A stretch of DNA of 64,000 nucleotides from Climacteris rufus (Eukaryota > Chordata > Aves > Passeriformes > Climacteridae). This document shows, piece by piece, positions 24,181 to 36,727 of the stretch. The translations under genes and the position numbers were made by a program. The notes under the pieces were generated by a model that saw nothing but the letters and a program-made list of their open reading frames with translations, was not told where the DNA came from and ran no database searches. Within the stretch, counting starts at the first letter, position 1. Each line of letters begins with the position of its first letter. Location: positions 21,762 to 85,761 of the forward strand of contig VZRZ01001295.1 in assembly GCA_013398175.1 (NCBI GenBank), given 5' to 3'.

Positions 24181-27100
24181 AAATTACTGGTAGCCTGACA
24201 CATTTGTGAACAATTACTAGACACTGAGGTGTTTCAAGTAATGGGTACTGTTTGCTCGAGGGATGGGGAAGTTTCAAAACCATTAAAACAAAACAATTTT
24301 CCATTTGATTAGCAAAAAGCAAATGCATACGTTTATTTTTTCAAAAAGGCACATGGATATTTGACTTCTTAAATTATTTTTCTCTCGACATGCACATGCT
24401 TAAAAATTCCCTTGATTTCCTAACCAGTAAGTTACCATCTATTGGTAGAAGCTCACACTCAGCTCTGAACATGAGACCTGTGAGCTTGCAGCCTCCCAAA
24501 AGGTGAATTCACAGCAGTGTCTCGATTAGAAAGGGATCTCACTGTTTAGTTGTCTGAAATGATAACAACACCTACCTTTTAAATTTTCAATTTGAAAGAA
24601 GAAAGGGGAAAGGCCCTAAAATTTTACTGGTTTATGCATTAAGTACAGCCAGCATTTATGGAGAGGTAGCCATTTGAGAGACTCCTGTCACAACAGGAAT
24701 ATTGCCCTGGATTATTAAATGTTTTTAGGAATCATCCTACATGTGTGTACTCACTTCTATCCATCTTCCTTCATGAACTGTGAACTGTTGAACAGGTGCT
24801 GTCTCTGCAACTTGTGTTATTCTGATGTGCTATAAAGTGAATATATTAAAACTGCATCCATCTGCTAATAACCAAAATAAAAGATTTCGATGGTGAACAT
24901 AAATCAGGATTCTTGGAGGAGACTGGTTAATCCTGCTTCACTGATGGTCCAGGAGCCAGATTGTTCTTCCTGGCTGAGTCAATAAAAATGTTTATACATT
25001 TCTTAGTGCAACAGGGCCACACAGAGAGCTGAAAAAAATGTTTGTAGTAGTGGTCAGTCGGGATGGGAGCTGGGAGAGTTCCTGCACTGCTGTCCATCCA
25101 AGCACTTGGATTCACCCAGCCAGGTTGCCCAGAACTCTGACATTGATTTAACATGTTAATCTTTCACCAAATAAATTGAAATTCTGCCCTGTTTTTCAGT
25201 TATTCTTCCATCCACAAGGAAAATATGCTACTTTAAGGGAACAAAAGGCAAAATGCTTATGAAATCCCATTGTCCCTGTTAGATGTCCTCCCACTGTTTT
25301 ATTGGGACTCACAATAATGTAAACAATGTAAATGTGATGGCTTTTCCCATGGGTAGTTCACTACTTCACAAAATAAGTCTTTTCCTTATAGTTACTTAAT
25401 ATTCCACAGGAATGAAGATGCAGCTGTGTGTTTGGCTGGCCTTCCTGAAAGCTCAGACTTGCAGATTTCAGCAAGTTCAGGTATTATCAAAACACCTGAA
25501 TTTGTTGCAAAAGAACTGGACTTCCCATTGTTGACTGAGAATGGCCATCCCTCAAAGACATTGTTCTTGAGTGCTGTGAGAAAATCCCTTTCTTGTCACA
25601 GCTTCCTCTTTGACAATTTAGGAGGGGATCTGGGAAGTGGGAATTATCTGAGGTGGTTTTGGTATTGCCTTAGTATTGGAAAAATATGAAGACATGTAGC
25701 AGACACAGCTTCAGCCTTTATAAATTCCTCCCTGTGCAGTGCTTGGTGTAACACAGGTGTAACCAAGGTGGGGCACTTGGGACATGTAGGAATTGTTGGA
25801 AGTTGTCTCCTGAGGCACAAGTCAAGGAACTTGACTCCCAGTCTTACATGCTGTCTCCAGAGTTCAGTGGCCCAAATCTTTCTCTTAATGCACACCACCA
25901 CTTACTTGCCTTTTACATCCGTGGAAAATAAAGACACTGTGTTTTTTTGAGGTAATTTCCAAAGTGATTTGTGTTGGCTTTGTTATAGTGAGAGGTCCTG
26001 AAGATCCGTCCCCTGTGCAGGACACTCTGCACAACATCACTCAGCTAAACCACTGCTCTTCATTTGAACCCCTGTAGAAGAGTCTATAAACCCTACAAAG
26101 GGGGAGGTTTTATTCCCTAGTTCTTGTTTTCTGTGTCAGTTCTTGATGCATTGAGTAGTAAAACAATTTGTAACATGCTGTTAGCACAAAAGAATGAAAA
26201 ATAATACCAAAAATAAAACATGAAACTGCAATGAATGCAGCTATTTTTACACATTGTGTTCTGGCTCAAGGAAATTTCAGAAACTTCAGCAGAAGAACCC
26301 AAAAACACTTCAGGGTCTCAAGTCACCATGAGGGATGGTTTTCTTTTGGTTTTGCAAATTTTCTTCTGCTTCTTCTTGAGTATGTTGGGAAGAGAGAAAA
26401 AAGAGCTGCAGATGTTCCAAACTTTCTGCAGTCTCTTACAATTCTTCAGGGTGGTGTCTCTTCCATAGACTTGGTGCTGTTTTGCTCACATATTCATAAA
26501 TTTTTCTCATTTGTGAGAGTCGCTGAATAGAGCATGTGAATTGTTTTACCCAGTAGGTGGTGGAGCAATAATGAAGCTTTGTGATTAAGTAGTGTTGGAA
26601 CATCTTATCTGAGTGGGAGGCACCATTAGTAGTAAAAGTAATTACCTGTGTAGAGCGTGCTGATTGCACTGAGCATGTACTCCATGACACAAAGAATGTC
26701 TTCTCAACTTTAGGGACTTTAAGAGATCTCCATTTGCTGCTAATTTCACATTTTAAGTGATAGCACATAATTCCTTTAGAATTTCTTTTTTTTTGTGTCA
26801 AAATTACAAATAAACTTTGTGATAGCTTGTTCTCCTCATCAAAATTCTGTCCTTGTCATTGGAAGCTACAAAACGAGGATGAGGGAAATATCACTTGAAA
26901 GGAGTGGAGCTGTAAAGGCAGGGTTTGTTCCCAGTGTGGCACCTGGAGTCGCTCACAGCTCAGGGCTGAACTGAGGAAGGAGATTTTGGTGCCCTCACGA
27001 ACCTGGAGCGCTGCTGCTCCCTCCAAGTGATGCAGGGAATGATTCCCAAACAGGACATCAGCTCTGAGCTGTGAGAAAAGGTCTCAGCTCACCAATCCCT

Positions 27101-30100
27101 GCTGGAACAGGGCATCTGTGGGAGGCTGTTGCCACTGATGGCATCAGCCACTCGCAGGGTTACTCTCACAGAAGCCAATCTGTAGTAGAATACACTGTGT
27201 CCTGAGGTCTGATTTCATAAGCATTCATCCATCTGCCTGACAGTTTCCAGCAACTCGGGGAATAAAATATTAAGATATGATGGAAATAAGCAGCTCTTTC
27301 TATCATAGAAAAATGGGTTTATTTTGTATTTCATCTGTAGATTGTACCTCTGGTAGTTTTTGTGTCTCGTGTAGATGTGAAATTAAACCTTTCTGCTCAT
27401 CACTACAATTTTAAACCCTTCTGGCTACTTTGAAAAGCTCATAAAAAGTCCTGGGATTCAAAGAGGCCCATGACTTTTAGGATAAAAAGGAAAACTAAGA
27501 GCATTTATGGTTTGTTTTAGATTCAATGCAAAGCCTGTTGGAATCACAACACAAAGAGACTCTCACTGATTTTTGAGATTAATATCCGGGGTTTGAGCAC
27601 AATGTCTGACATAAATGCAATGCTGCCACGCTCCCAAAAAGTACCTGAGCACGTTTGGAATCGTGCAAGGGTCAGGTGGCTGCGTGGGGCATCCCTTGCA
27701 GACAGGGACAGCTAATTAAGGTAATTGACAGCAGAGAAAAAGCCCTGAGAAAGGGCTGAATTTCCTCTGCTCTCTGAATTACTTTGTGTAGGCATTTCCT
27801 TTGGTTCTTTGGGAAGGATGTGAGCTCACAGTGACTGGAGACAGGCAGAAACTTTAATGAAGGTGACAATCTGTCATTGCGTTGATTGCTTACTTCTCTG
27901 TCGTGTATGATCTCTTCTGCAAAATGCCAGCATTTGTATAAGAATGGTATGGGTTTAGTCAACTTTTATCCTCAACTTCAGATATTTTCAGAAGCTTTTA
28001 TTTGCCAGTTTTTCTGCTACAAATGCAGTTTCTAAATGATGCTTCTAATTTTTTGGTTTGAAGTCTGCTAAGGAAACTGTTTCTGAATTACACCGACCTG
28101 CTTTTTTTCTGAAATGTTTTCTTTTTTTGTGTGTTTTTCGGTTAATCTGTGATACAGTTTACTCATATATCAATAGAATAAACTATCTGTGACCATGTCT
28201 GAAAGTTTAAGGAGAACGTTTAGAAGCATAGAAATACTAAACTGCTGGAGCCACAACAGTGGAAATACATTTGAATAACCAGACAAAAAAAAGTAACTTG
28301 AGATTTAATTACTAAAGTAAGCCCAAATGTGAAATTTGTCATTTTTTCTTTGCAGAAGTGAATGCAGCGTTTTTCTTTGGTACTAGTTTCCATAGGCCTG
28401 GGCTTTTGATTAAAAATAAATGAAAAGTCTTAAAGAATATAATTCTAAATGAGTAAGATCGACCCAGTTTTGTGCAGAGCTGTGCAACTGCACATTTTGT
28501 GGGGGTCAGTGTTGCAGACACAAGGCTGGCTTCAAATTGGGCCTGAACTTGTTTTATTCTTCCTCATGTTGACTTAAGCAAAATAGCTGGAAAATATTTC
28601 AGCAAAGCAGCCTGAAATTTAACTGAGACCAAAATCAGGCACATTTTGCATGGAGATTATATTGCTGTAATTGCAGACAGCAATTTAATGATAAAAAAAA
28701 ATTATTGTGAGTATCTGTTGTTTGTTGCTGGTGTTTACAGGAACCAACTGCCTTCAAGGACATCCAACAGACAATTCCCATCCCTTAGTGTGCCATGGAA
28801 ACAATGAACAGAGATTTTACTCACAGTGAGAACAGAAGTAGATAAAATCTACAGAATTAAGCATTCTTTTAATGAATCCTACTAAAATTCAGGAATGCTC
28901 CTCTTCTGCTTGTTACCTTTCAGTATCCCTCAGGGAGATGTTTGGTAGTCCAGTGTACAGTCTTAAGCTTTAAAGCATAATAATATTAAAATATCAAATT
29001 TATTCCTCAAAGTAAGATTCCAGAACAGTTGTGTGTCCAGCTGCTAAGTGTAAATAATGACGCCTTTACCTTGTAATCAGGTGATAAATAAATAATTAGT
29101 GGCAAAATTTTGTATTGTGCAGAGATCTCATTGAAAATTGCTGACCTGCCTTCCTGATTAATCCAGTAAATTACAAATGTTCATTACACACAATGAAATT
29201 TTGGCTTTTCTGGTATATCTTCCATAATTTCTTCATTGTCTCATAATTAATTCAGAAAAATATGTTAACATTTTCACAAATGCACTGGCAGATCTTGGAC
29301 TGAAATTTTCTTTTAAAATCATCTAAACTGCTGATTGTGAAATTCAACTGCAGTAGAAAGTGGAGAAATAATGTGCCCAAAATGCACCCAAGTATACAGG
29401 TAGATGGTGTCAGTCTGCACGCAAGCAGCTGGCCAGTTTTGGTCAGGAATTGTTCAGATCCAAGGAATTTAAAATGTAAGGAAGGTTCTGGAGCTCTGTA
29501 CACCCACATGACCCCTGTTAGCCCCAACAAAAACATCCCACTTCATGTTTTAGGAATAGAATCCAAATTTTGAATTGATTCACATCCCTTGCTCAGACAC
29601 ACAGAAATGTAACTCCGAGCAAAAGCTTCCACAGGAGGGAGAGAAAAATGAAATGTGATGTTTTGGTCCAAGTGAGTTTGTTTAAGAAAGAAAAATTGAA
29701 AAAGCATTTTTGGCAGTTTAAGTGTTATGTGGGTTTACAGCCCTTTTTGGAATATGCGAGTATGTCACAATCAATATTGTTCTTGATAAAACTGAACCAC
29801 AGACAACCTTCTGAAAACGAAGCAGACCCTGATCTCTGGACCAAGTAATGAAATTTGCTATGGAAAAAAGACACATCCACCTGATGTTAGTTAGTGGGGG
29901 AAATATTGACAGGAATTGTTAGCATGATGGGAAATCCAATTACTTTAAGCAGTATTTGAACATGAAGGGAACAGAAACTTGATTAGGGAAATAATTTCAG
30001 ATATTCTTTTAATTCTTTCTAAATCCAAAGAGCCCTCCCCAAAATCCCAAGGACCAATCACCCCCAGAGTGCCACATCTATAGGGAGACACTGCAGTCAG

Positions 30101-30624
30101 GGGAGTAGAACGCAGATGTCGCCTTCCAGCTCCTGGCTTTTTCCAGGGCTTTCAGCACCTCACCCAGGGCCAGCCTTTGTTCACACTGCAAAGCCTCTCT
30201 TGAGCAATCCAGCAGGATCTGACTGCAGCCTAATGGGCTTTTCCATGTGAGCAATGGCCCCGGGGTCAGATGAACATCCTTTCCATGCCATGAACCCAGG
30301 GGTGTCCACCCTGTTCTCCTTTGGTGCCTTCCTTTGACACTGCTGGGGATAAGTGCCGTGAAGTTGTGTTTGAAGAGCGTTTGGGGTTGGGCAGTGGAGG
30401 CAAGGAGGAGAGGCCAGCTGAGCTCAGCTTTGTCCAAAGAACAGGCGATTTCTGGTCTCTGTAAGTCTGGTTTCTCACATTCCTGCAGGAAGGCAGTGGG
30501 ACAGAGGAGAGTCCTGCTGGGAACAGGCACCTCTCAGGCAGGGACCTGCAGCCTCTCAGCTATCTGGGCACTGACTGCAGGAGAATTAAGCACTTGAACA
30601 GGGACAGGACCAGCAGCTGCCCAA
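24181..30624. other. noncoding AT-rich sequence, no gene seen
   Basis: This is the longest plain stretch. It contains no repeat that I recognise and no open frame above about 150 codons; the longest, on the minus strand at 30078-30530, lies in GC-richer DNA. A short signal-peptide-like reading frame at 25412 is discussed as a weak finding. AT-rich sequence at 28000-29300 may include regulatory DNA but has no distinctive motif cluster. Confidence 0.6.
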
Positions 30625-30720
30625 ATTCACAGAAGCCTTTAGGTCTCCTCTAGTCCAACCATCTCCTGGCTGCTGAATCAGCTCTGGGTTTTCGTGGGAG
30701 CTGCCCCTGTTAGTCCAGTC
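30625..30720 (-). repeat. CR1 LINE 3'-end remnant
   Basis: Read on the plus strand, TTCACAGAA is followed by TTTAGGTCTCCTCTAGTCCAACC. This is the reverse complement of the 3' end of avian CR1 elements, which carry a TTGGACTAGA...GACCT block and finish with ATTCTGTGATTC-type short repeats. The element would therefore lie on the minus strand with its 3' end near 30625. The segment between the terminal repeat and the GACCT block is shortened, and similarity fades after about 30700. It is an old, 5'-truncated and inactive copy. The call rests on remembered consensus features and no alignment. Confidence 0.5.
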
Positions 30721-31092
30721 ACCCATGAAAACCTGGGGGTGTTCTGGGAGAAAGGGGGGAACTACCTGGGCAGAACTGTGGCCAGCTTGCTGAATTTAGC
30801 ACCCCAGCTCTTCCACGGCGTTAATATGGAGATCAGAGTCAATAAAACACATGGAGGCAAAATGTATGACTCCAATTTACATTAAGGAACTTAAAAGTTG
30901 TGAAATATGTGAAGAACAAACTGTTGTGAGAAAATAAGTGCCAGCCTTCCTGCAAATTTTATATCTGATTCTGCAAGCATGGGAAGTCTTCAGCGCTGTT
31001 CCTGACTTGGCTGCCAGTTTATGTGGGAGGGGAAACAGCCATTTTGCTCGAGGGAAATATTTTTTAAAAGTTCCATGATGAGAAGGGGTTTT

Positions 31093-31110
31093 GTTTGTTT
31101 GTTTGTTTTT
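31093..31110. repeat. (GTTT)4 microsatellite
   Basis: Four perfect GTTT units followed by extra T. There is no flanking element that would make this a retrotransposon tail. Confidence 0.95.
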
Positions 31111-31246
31111 GCTTTCCTGCATGAAATGAGTTTTGCAGTTTAAATTGCTGGTCCAAAGGCTGAATTCTGCCTCCATCAGCTTTAGCTGCCATGGTACGTG
31201 TGTGGAGATTTTGGCAAGTTCCCTTTGCCTGCATGGAGATGTGTAG

Positions 31247-31261
31247 ACACACACACACACA
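31247..31261. repeat. (AC)7 microsatellite
   Basis: Fifteen bases of perfect AC alternation. Confidence 0.95.
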
Positions 31262-33471
31262 TTGTCTCTGTGTTTGTATAAATGTACACAAATTTCAGCT
31301 TTCATCTGGACTGCATTTCTGAAGAAAGTGTGTTTCAGACAATGCATTGTTCCAGTTTTATGGATTGCAAAGATAAAGCACAAAGCCCTACAAATTCTGG
31401 TGGAGAACACAAATCTTCCAGGCCCTCTCCCAGGCCCTGCCTCTCACGAAGTGTCTTGAACAGGGGCAGTGTTTTTAAAAAACAGCTGCCCATACAGCAT
31501 TACCCACACTGAGGGCTCAGGAGTGAGTGGATTTCAGCAATGAGGGAACAAAATGAAGTGGGAGTTTTTTCAGATGTGCTTTACTGGGGTTCCATCTCCT
31601 GGGAACAGGAGGAGTTTGGGAGTTTCTGCTGAAAATCTGCCTTTTTCACGTAGGTGTTGGATTGGAAGCTGAAGCTCTGAAAATCTGGCCTTGGAGGCCT
31701 ATTTTTAAAATATGGTTTCTGCTTTTTCAGACACAATTTTGTGATCCCAGCTAATTAGGAGAACAGCCATGTGGTTAGACATCTGAGTGCTAGTCTTATT
31801 GCTTGGAACAATGACCATGGGAGAAAATCTGCTCCAATGTGGTTTTGTTGTTATTTTGGTTTTTTGCTTGCAGAATAGACTGGAATCTGGTTTTCAGGCT
31901 GCACTGGGCTCCGTTTGTGCTGTTATAACAAATAAAAGAAGACTTGCTGATGGGCTCAAATAAAACTTCAATTGAAGTGACATCTATTTTTTTCAAATGT
32001 CACTTACTCCCTTCTGTATTCCCAGTGTGTTTTCCGACCTCTGTTACAGGAGAGCTGCTGTGTGATCTTCTTCAATTTACCATTCACTCATCCAAAATCA
32101 GGAACACAAAAAGCTTTTAAAATTAAAATTCAGGTTTTGAAAGCAGTGTTAGTCAACTCTCCAGATTCAAAGCTTACTTGAGGTTGGCTCTATCAAGCTC
32201 ATAAAATTTAAGGTTTATATTACAAAGTGACTTTAGGAGACCTCAAGCAGCAGAGTGAAATTATGTTAAGAAATTGTATCCTCAGTTGACCTCTGTGGAA
32301 TAGGGAAAAAGAAATCAAGGGCAACATTTATTCTATTTTGTAGAATTTGACTGGAAATTTGAAGGAGAAATATTCCGTCTAACCAGGGATATTGCACCAG
32401 GTACTGCAACTGATTGCCAAGCACTGATCCCTCTGATGTGTGTGTGGGTTTCGTGGTGGTTGTTCAGGGAACTGGAGCCCATGCCCATGCAGGAAAGAGA
32501 GAACAGGCAAAAAATATCACAAAATAGAGCTGCAAACTCACACGCCAAAATTAACGAGGAAATACTGCAGCTTTTCTGTGGTGCTGGTTTCTCCCAGAAA
32601 GCCACTCATTATTAGCACAGAGCAGCTATGAGGTTTCTTACTAATTGCTGATGATCTCCCAGGGTATTAGAACCCGAACCTGTTTGTGTCACCAGCCTGC
32701 TTCTCCCCCAGGTACAGCCACAAAAACAAAACACAACCCAAGAGCTTTGTGTCAGGATTACGGAAAAAGTGAATAACATTCCCTAGTAGGAGGCAGCTCT
32801 TCCATTTCAACAGCTGCTTTTATATTACCCTGTTATCATTTCTATACTACATCCTTGCTAAAAATGTCACCAGCAGTTCCTCTGTCCCATCACTGTGCTG
32901 TGATTTCCTTCCTATCGTAGTTATTCCTGGGAGTGAGTAGCATCCAGCCAGGACTGAGCCCTCCTTGTGCTCAGCAGTGTGAACACACAAGATCCAGCCT
33001 CTGTCCCGAGGAGGTCACAGGTTGTCACCAGCCCTGGGCAGGAGCAGATCCCTCACTGGAGTCCCAGGCACTCTGTGGGCACTACAGCCCGTCTTCAGTT
33101 CAAATAATGCAGCACAGCAAGAACAGAGATGGCAGCAATGGCAGATGTGTCGTGGTTTTAGGAGCCCTGGAGGTTTCAGGGAAGGAGGAGCCTAAACTGG
33201 AGTAATCCCATGTGCCCTCCTGCAGGTGGTTGGTACCAGGATGTTTAAGTGAATCCACGTAGCACAAGAGCTCCACAAGGCCTGGTGTTGGCTCTTTTTG
33301 GGTGGCAATTCCTGCTGGAAATCATGGTCAGATGGGCTCAGGGAGGTTGGGAGGGACTGTGTCAATGTGTCTGTGGGGAGGATGGAGAAGGGAAACAAAT
33401 CCTTGTGGTGGCTGGTGCTGGATGTGGAGGCCACTGTTAATGCTGGTTTTTATTGGAGGTAATTTCCATTT

Positions 33472-33490
33472 AGGATATTGCTAATATCCT
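33472..33490. repeat. 8-bp perfect inverted repeat, 3-base spacer
   Basis: AGGATATT and AATATCCT are separated by GCT, giving a minimal hairpin. It is short enough to be expected by chance in 64 kb. Confidence 0.9.
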
Positions 33491-34399
33491 GTCAAGTGGG
33501 GAGAGTTGATTCAATGGAGCCAGCACACAGTAAAGCATGTAATGCTGGGGAAAGTGAATTTTCACTTGGTTACACAGACTCTTGTTGTGACACACTTAGC
33601 AGTCTTCCATCTCCACTGAAACCAGTAAAAACTTTCTCTTCATTATTCCCTTCATTATGTGCCAGAGAGCCAAGGGTCTGACTCAGACCCCTTGAAAGTA
33701 AATGTGAAATTTGGATTATATTCTGGGCCTCATTTAAGGTTAATGACAAGTGTAGCCCATGGCACTGAGCTGCCTTCCTTGTGTCCCCTCTCCCTGACAA
33801 GGTAAATGTTGTTCTCCCCCTTTCCTGTGCACACTGCCTCTGTGTGGTGTTTAATTCCAGGTGGTTTTAATAAAAGAAACCACCAAAAAGTGAAACAAGC
33901 AGAAGTTTTCCAAGTCTTCCATCCTCTATCTGGAGCCACTGTCACAATCCTTGTCATATTCCTCTGGCTGGACCCATTTATCTCAATGCCTTTGTCACTC
34001 CAGCTTTGCCAGCATCCATGCTGATGGCCTGGCTTGAACATCTGTATCAAGAATGTCAGGAAAACTGGTGTCAAAATTCCTTCAAAAGTAAAAATCCAGT
34101 CCCCTGTGGCTTCTCCAGACTTCCTGGAGTAGAGCAGACCTACAGTGCTTTGCATCTTTGCTTTCCATAGCTCAGTGATGGTTCCCTGCTGGAAATCATC
34201 TGGATATGAACCAGGAAAAGAGAGCAAGAGAGGTGACAGGTCAGATGTGCTTCCTCTGCTTTCCACAGGAGACTCTTCAGGGCGGGAGTGTGTAAAGGGT
34301 GTTTGATTATTTTTTTCCCCTTTATTCTGCTGTGGTGGCACTGACCTGTGTTAAATCAGACACCTACTGAAGTAGGTTTGACTGCACAGATAAGAACCC

Positions 34400-34595
34400 A
34401 GGCCCTCCCAGTCCTAAAGGAGTGCACAGTCTAGAAAAACTTAAAAAAAAACCCTAAGGATGGCACCTATTTTACAGATGGGGATTGAAGTTGAGATTGA
34501 GAAACTTGCTTCAGGTTTCACAGAGTATAAATACAGTGTACCAGGACAGAGATCAGAATTAAAGGGTCTCTGCCCTGACTATTACAGCTCTGCTG
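34400..34595 (+). repeat. MIR/CORE-SINE-like ancient relic
   Basis: Several blocks occur in the order typical of MIR-like or related amniote repeats. They are 'cctcccagtcctaaaggagtg' followed by CACAGTCTAG (34404-34434), then CACCTATTTTACAGATGGGG (34464-34483), GAAACTTGCTTCAGGTTTCACAG (34501-34523) and an 'aggacagagatcagaatt' block (34543-34560). The family consensus has 'attttacagatgaggaaactgaggc', then 'aagtaacttgcccaaggtcacacag', then 'cagagccgggattcgaac'. The match is clear but highly diverged, as expected for an element older than the bird radiation. A 'MIR' label is tentative; it may be a chimera with an L2- or hAT-like segment. Confidence 0.55.
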
Positions 34596-35959
34596 TGCAT
34601 TCTCCCAGTGTGTTGCCTTATCCCAAAACCTCCCTCTTTTCCTAGTCCCAGAGTCCTACCCGGGATTCCAGCATGTTAGACACATCTTTTCTCACAACTC
34701 AGAGTCATGTCTAAAATAAAAAATGAGCCCTTCAAGATTAAATCCAGCACAGGATTTAGGTACTTAAAGGATTTAAGCAGTATTTTGATACTTAAATGCA
34801 AAGTTGAGACCAGTGAGATGTTGCCAAGATACTGCATTATCCCGGGAAGTGCCTGCATTCGTTTGGTTGCTCAGTTTATGATCTGAAAATGCCTTAGAAA
34901 GCTGAAATTTTTATTTCAAAACATTTGGTGACTGATTTTCTTGACAGGATTGAATATTCCTGCCCTAACTCCTCCATAAGCACCAGAGGGGTTCACGAAC
35001 ATCACCTGGTCAGTGTTCCCAGGGCATGGGATCCCTGACAGGACCGGGTTCAGCACAAATCCAGCAGAATGGCCTTGCCTTTGAAGCTTGGCAGCCATGA
35101 GAAAAGGTTATCAAAGCCTTTCCTCCCCTCCCAGGGTTCAGGATATCAGAGTTCTGGTGTTACAAACCCAGGGCTTCTGCTTTTGAACAGGGCACTCTGA
35201 CCTGCAGCTTTCCAGCCCCGTGGAGGCCTGGGAGAAGGTACTTGCTCCCTGCTGGAGCTCTGCAGGTAGAAAGAAAATATTTAGATTAATTGGTGCAGCA
35301 GAAGCGGGGAAAAGCACACTAAAATAGGAAGATGCCTTTGTCACCTAGTTGTGACAATTTACTGATGAGGATGAATTATTGATTGCTGACCCGGCTCCTG
35401 GGACTGTTCCTAAATTTTACCTTGTGATTTCAAAAAAGGAGCCTGTAAAGTTCTGAGAGCAGACACCAGGAGCAGGATTTTCCCCTTCTGCATCCCTCAG
35501 GTCCAATTAATTTTGCATTATTCTGTGTGCAGCAAAATGGCTTTTACAGAAAAGCCCTCCCACTCCAAACCCAAAGTACCTCCAATTGTTTGGGGCATCT
35601 GTAGGAGATGAGAAGTGAACACCCCAAGGCACAGAGGGGAGTGGTTGCCGAATTTTAGGAACTCTCTAAACATGGACAAAGAGTCTAAAAAGGAGACATT
35701 GTTTATTCTGCAAGGTGGAAGTTTTTCCACAAATCAACCACATTGGTCCTTTCCTAGTGATGGGAATTTACCATTCAAAGTCCAATTTCCTTGGTGGGGA
35801 AGAGGGTCTCCTTCTTACCCCTGCATCACCTCCTCCCCTTCCCCCTGTCATAGCCAAACCCCAGACTTGTCTATCAGCCCTTTTCTGATCTCTTCTCTCC
35901 TGCTATTTTATTTTTTCACCTCATCCTTTTCATTACACTTCCTTTCTCTAGAAACATCC
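34596..35959. other. noncoding sequence, no gene seen
   Basis: AT-moderate sequence without a recognisable feature. It contains a pyrimidine-rich stretch at about 35810-35950 (many CCTCC, CTTC and TTTTCC runs) immediately before the GC-rich block. The pyrimidine-rich run could mimic a splice-acceptor tract but is not followed by a convincing exon. Confidence 0.6.
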
Positions 35960-36713
35960 GTGTCAGGGTGAACAGGCCCGAGACTCACCTGCCCCGGGGG
36001 ATGTGCTACCAGAAACTCCGTGTTTCTGTCCCATCCCCTGCAATTCCCACAAAATCCCAGGATATCCCTTGGAAGGGACCCACAGGGGTCTTTCCTGTGA
36101 CAGACACAAAAGTTCCTCCTTCCAGGAGCAGTTCCCAGACTGGGTGCCAGCTGTGGGAAACACCACGCAAAGTGAGGTGCCTGGAAGACAAGGCTGAAGC
36201 GCCAGTCGTGGCCTGGAGCCTTTCCCAGGGACATCCTCAGCCTGAACCGATTTGGGACACTGGGTGCTCCGGCACAGCCGAGGTGACACATCCCCCAGGC
36301 CCCGTCCATGGGCCGGGAGATGTTGCAGGCTGGTTTGAGGGGTGGAAGCAGAGGTTTGTGTCTCTTCCTGCCTCGTTTTGGGCTCTTTGACGTAATGCGA
36401 AGCATTTTGCCAGTTGCGGTTTTGTGAGAACAGATTGGTAAACTCTGACTTGTTGCATCAGCCTGACAGCTGACTTCCCACACAGCTCCGTGTGTGCCGC
36501 TCCGCTGGGGCCAACGCGGAGCCGTGATTCATCCTCCCGAGCAGGTCCAGCACACCAGCAGGCCAGGAGCTGTTGTAATAGTGCTGAGGATGGCTGGGAG
36601 CGAGTTTAACGCCCTTTGGACTCACTTTAAATCTCTCTTTGTCCTCTCTGTTGCCGGGAAGTCAAAAGAATACGCTTTGTTTGAGATTTTCCAGGGGTAA
36701 AAAAAAAAAAAAA
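35960..36713. promoter_or_regulatory. GC/CpG-rich 0.7 kb block ending in an A-tract
   Basis: This is one of the most GC- and CpG-rich blocks in the window. CpGs are scattered through it and densest around 36200-36310 and 36480-36540. It includes a CRE-like TGACGTAA at about 36389-36396. Both strands stay open for long stretches (191 codons minus, 140 codons plus), which is the signature of GC-rich DNA and not of a gene. The right edge is A15 at 36699-36713 followed by further A-rich bases. Possible readings are a small CpG island, a distal regulatory element, or an old processed insertion with an A-tail. I cannot identify a parent gene. Confidence 0.35.
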
Positions 36714-36727
36714 GAAAAATAAAAAAG
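36699..36727. repeat. A15 tract with A-rich extension
   Basis: Fifteen A's are followed by GAAAAAT and AAAAAAGG. The position at the end of the GC-rich block is suggestive of a retrocopy tail, but no flanking target duplication is obvious. Confidence 0.9.

Larger units (their letters stand above)
30721..34399. other. noncoding sequence with short repeats and one long open frame
   Basis: The region contains a (GTTT)4 and an (AC)7 microsatellite, and a GC-richer patch at 32930-33440. An 8-bp inverted repeat with a 3-base spacer lies at 33472-33490. A minus-strand open frame of 203 codons at 33730-34341 is longer than expected by chance but resembles no known family. No exon, RNA gene or transposon is otherwise seen. 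Confidence 0.6.

Noticed and set aside
33145..33175. Possible start of a passerine retroviral LTR (TGTCGTGGTTTTAGG)
   Set aside because: Only the first dozen or so bases resemble such LTR starts. No paired LTR, primer-binding site or viral frame is present.
35810..35970. Pyrimidine-rich run followed by an AG, resembling a splice acceptor
   Set aside because: The sequence after it does not give a recognisable exon and has no downstream donor consistent with a conserved frame.
35908..36483. 191-codon minus-strand frame and overlapping 140-codon plus-strand frame
   Set aside because: Both strands are open across the same GC-rich DNA, there is no domain, and composition alone explains it.
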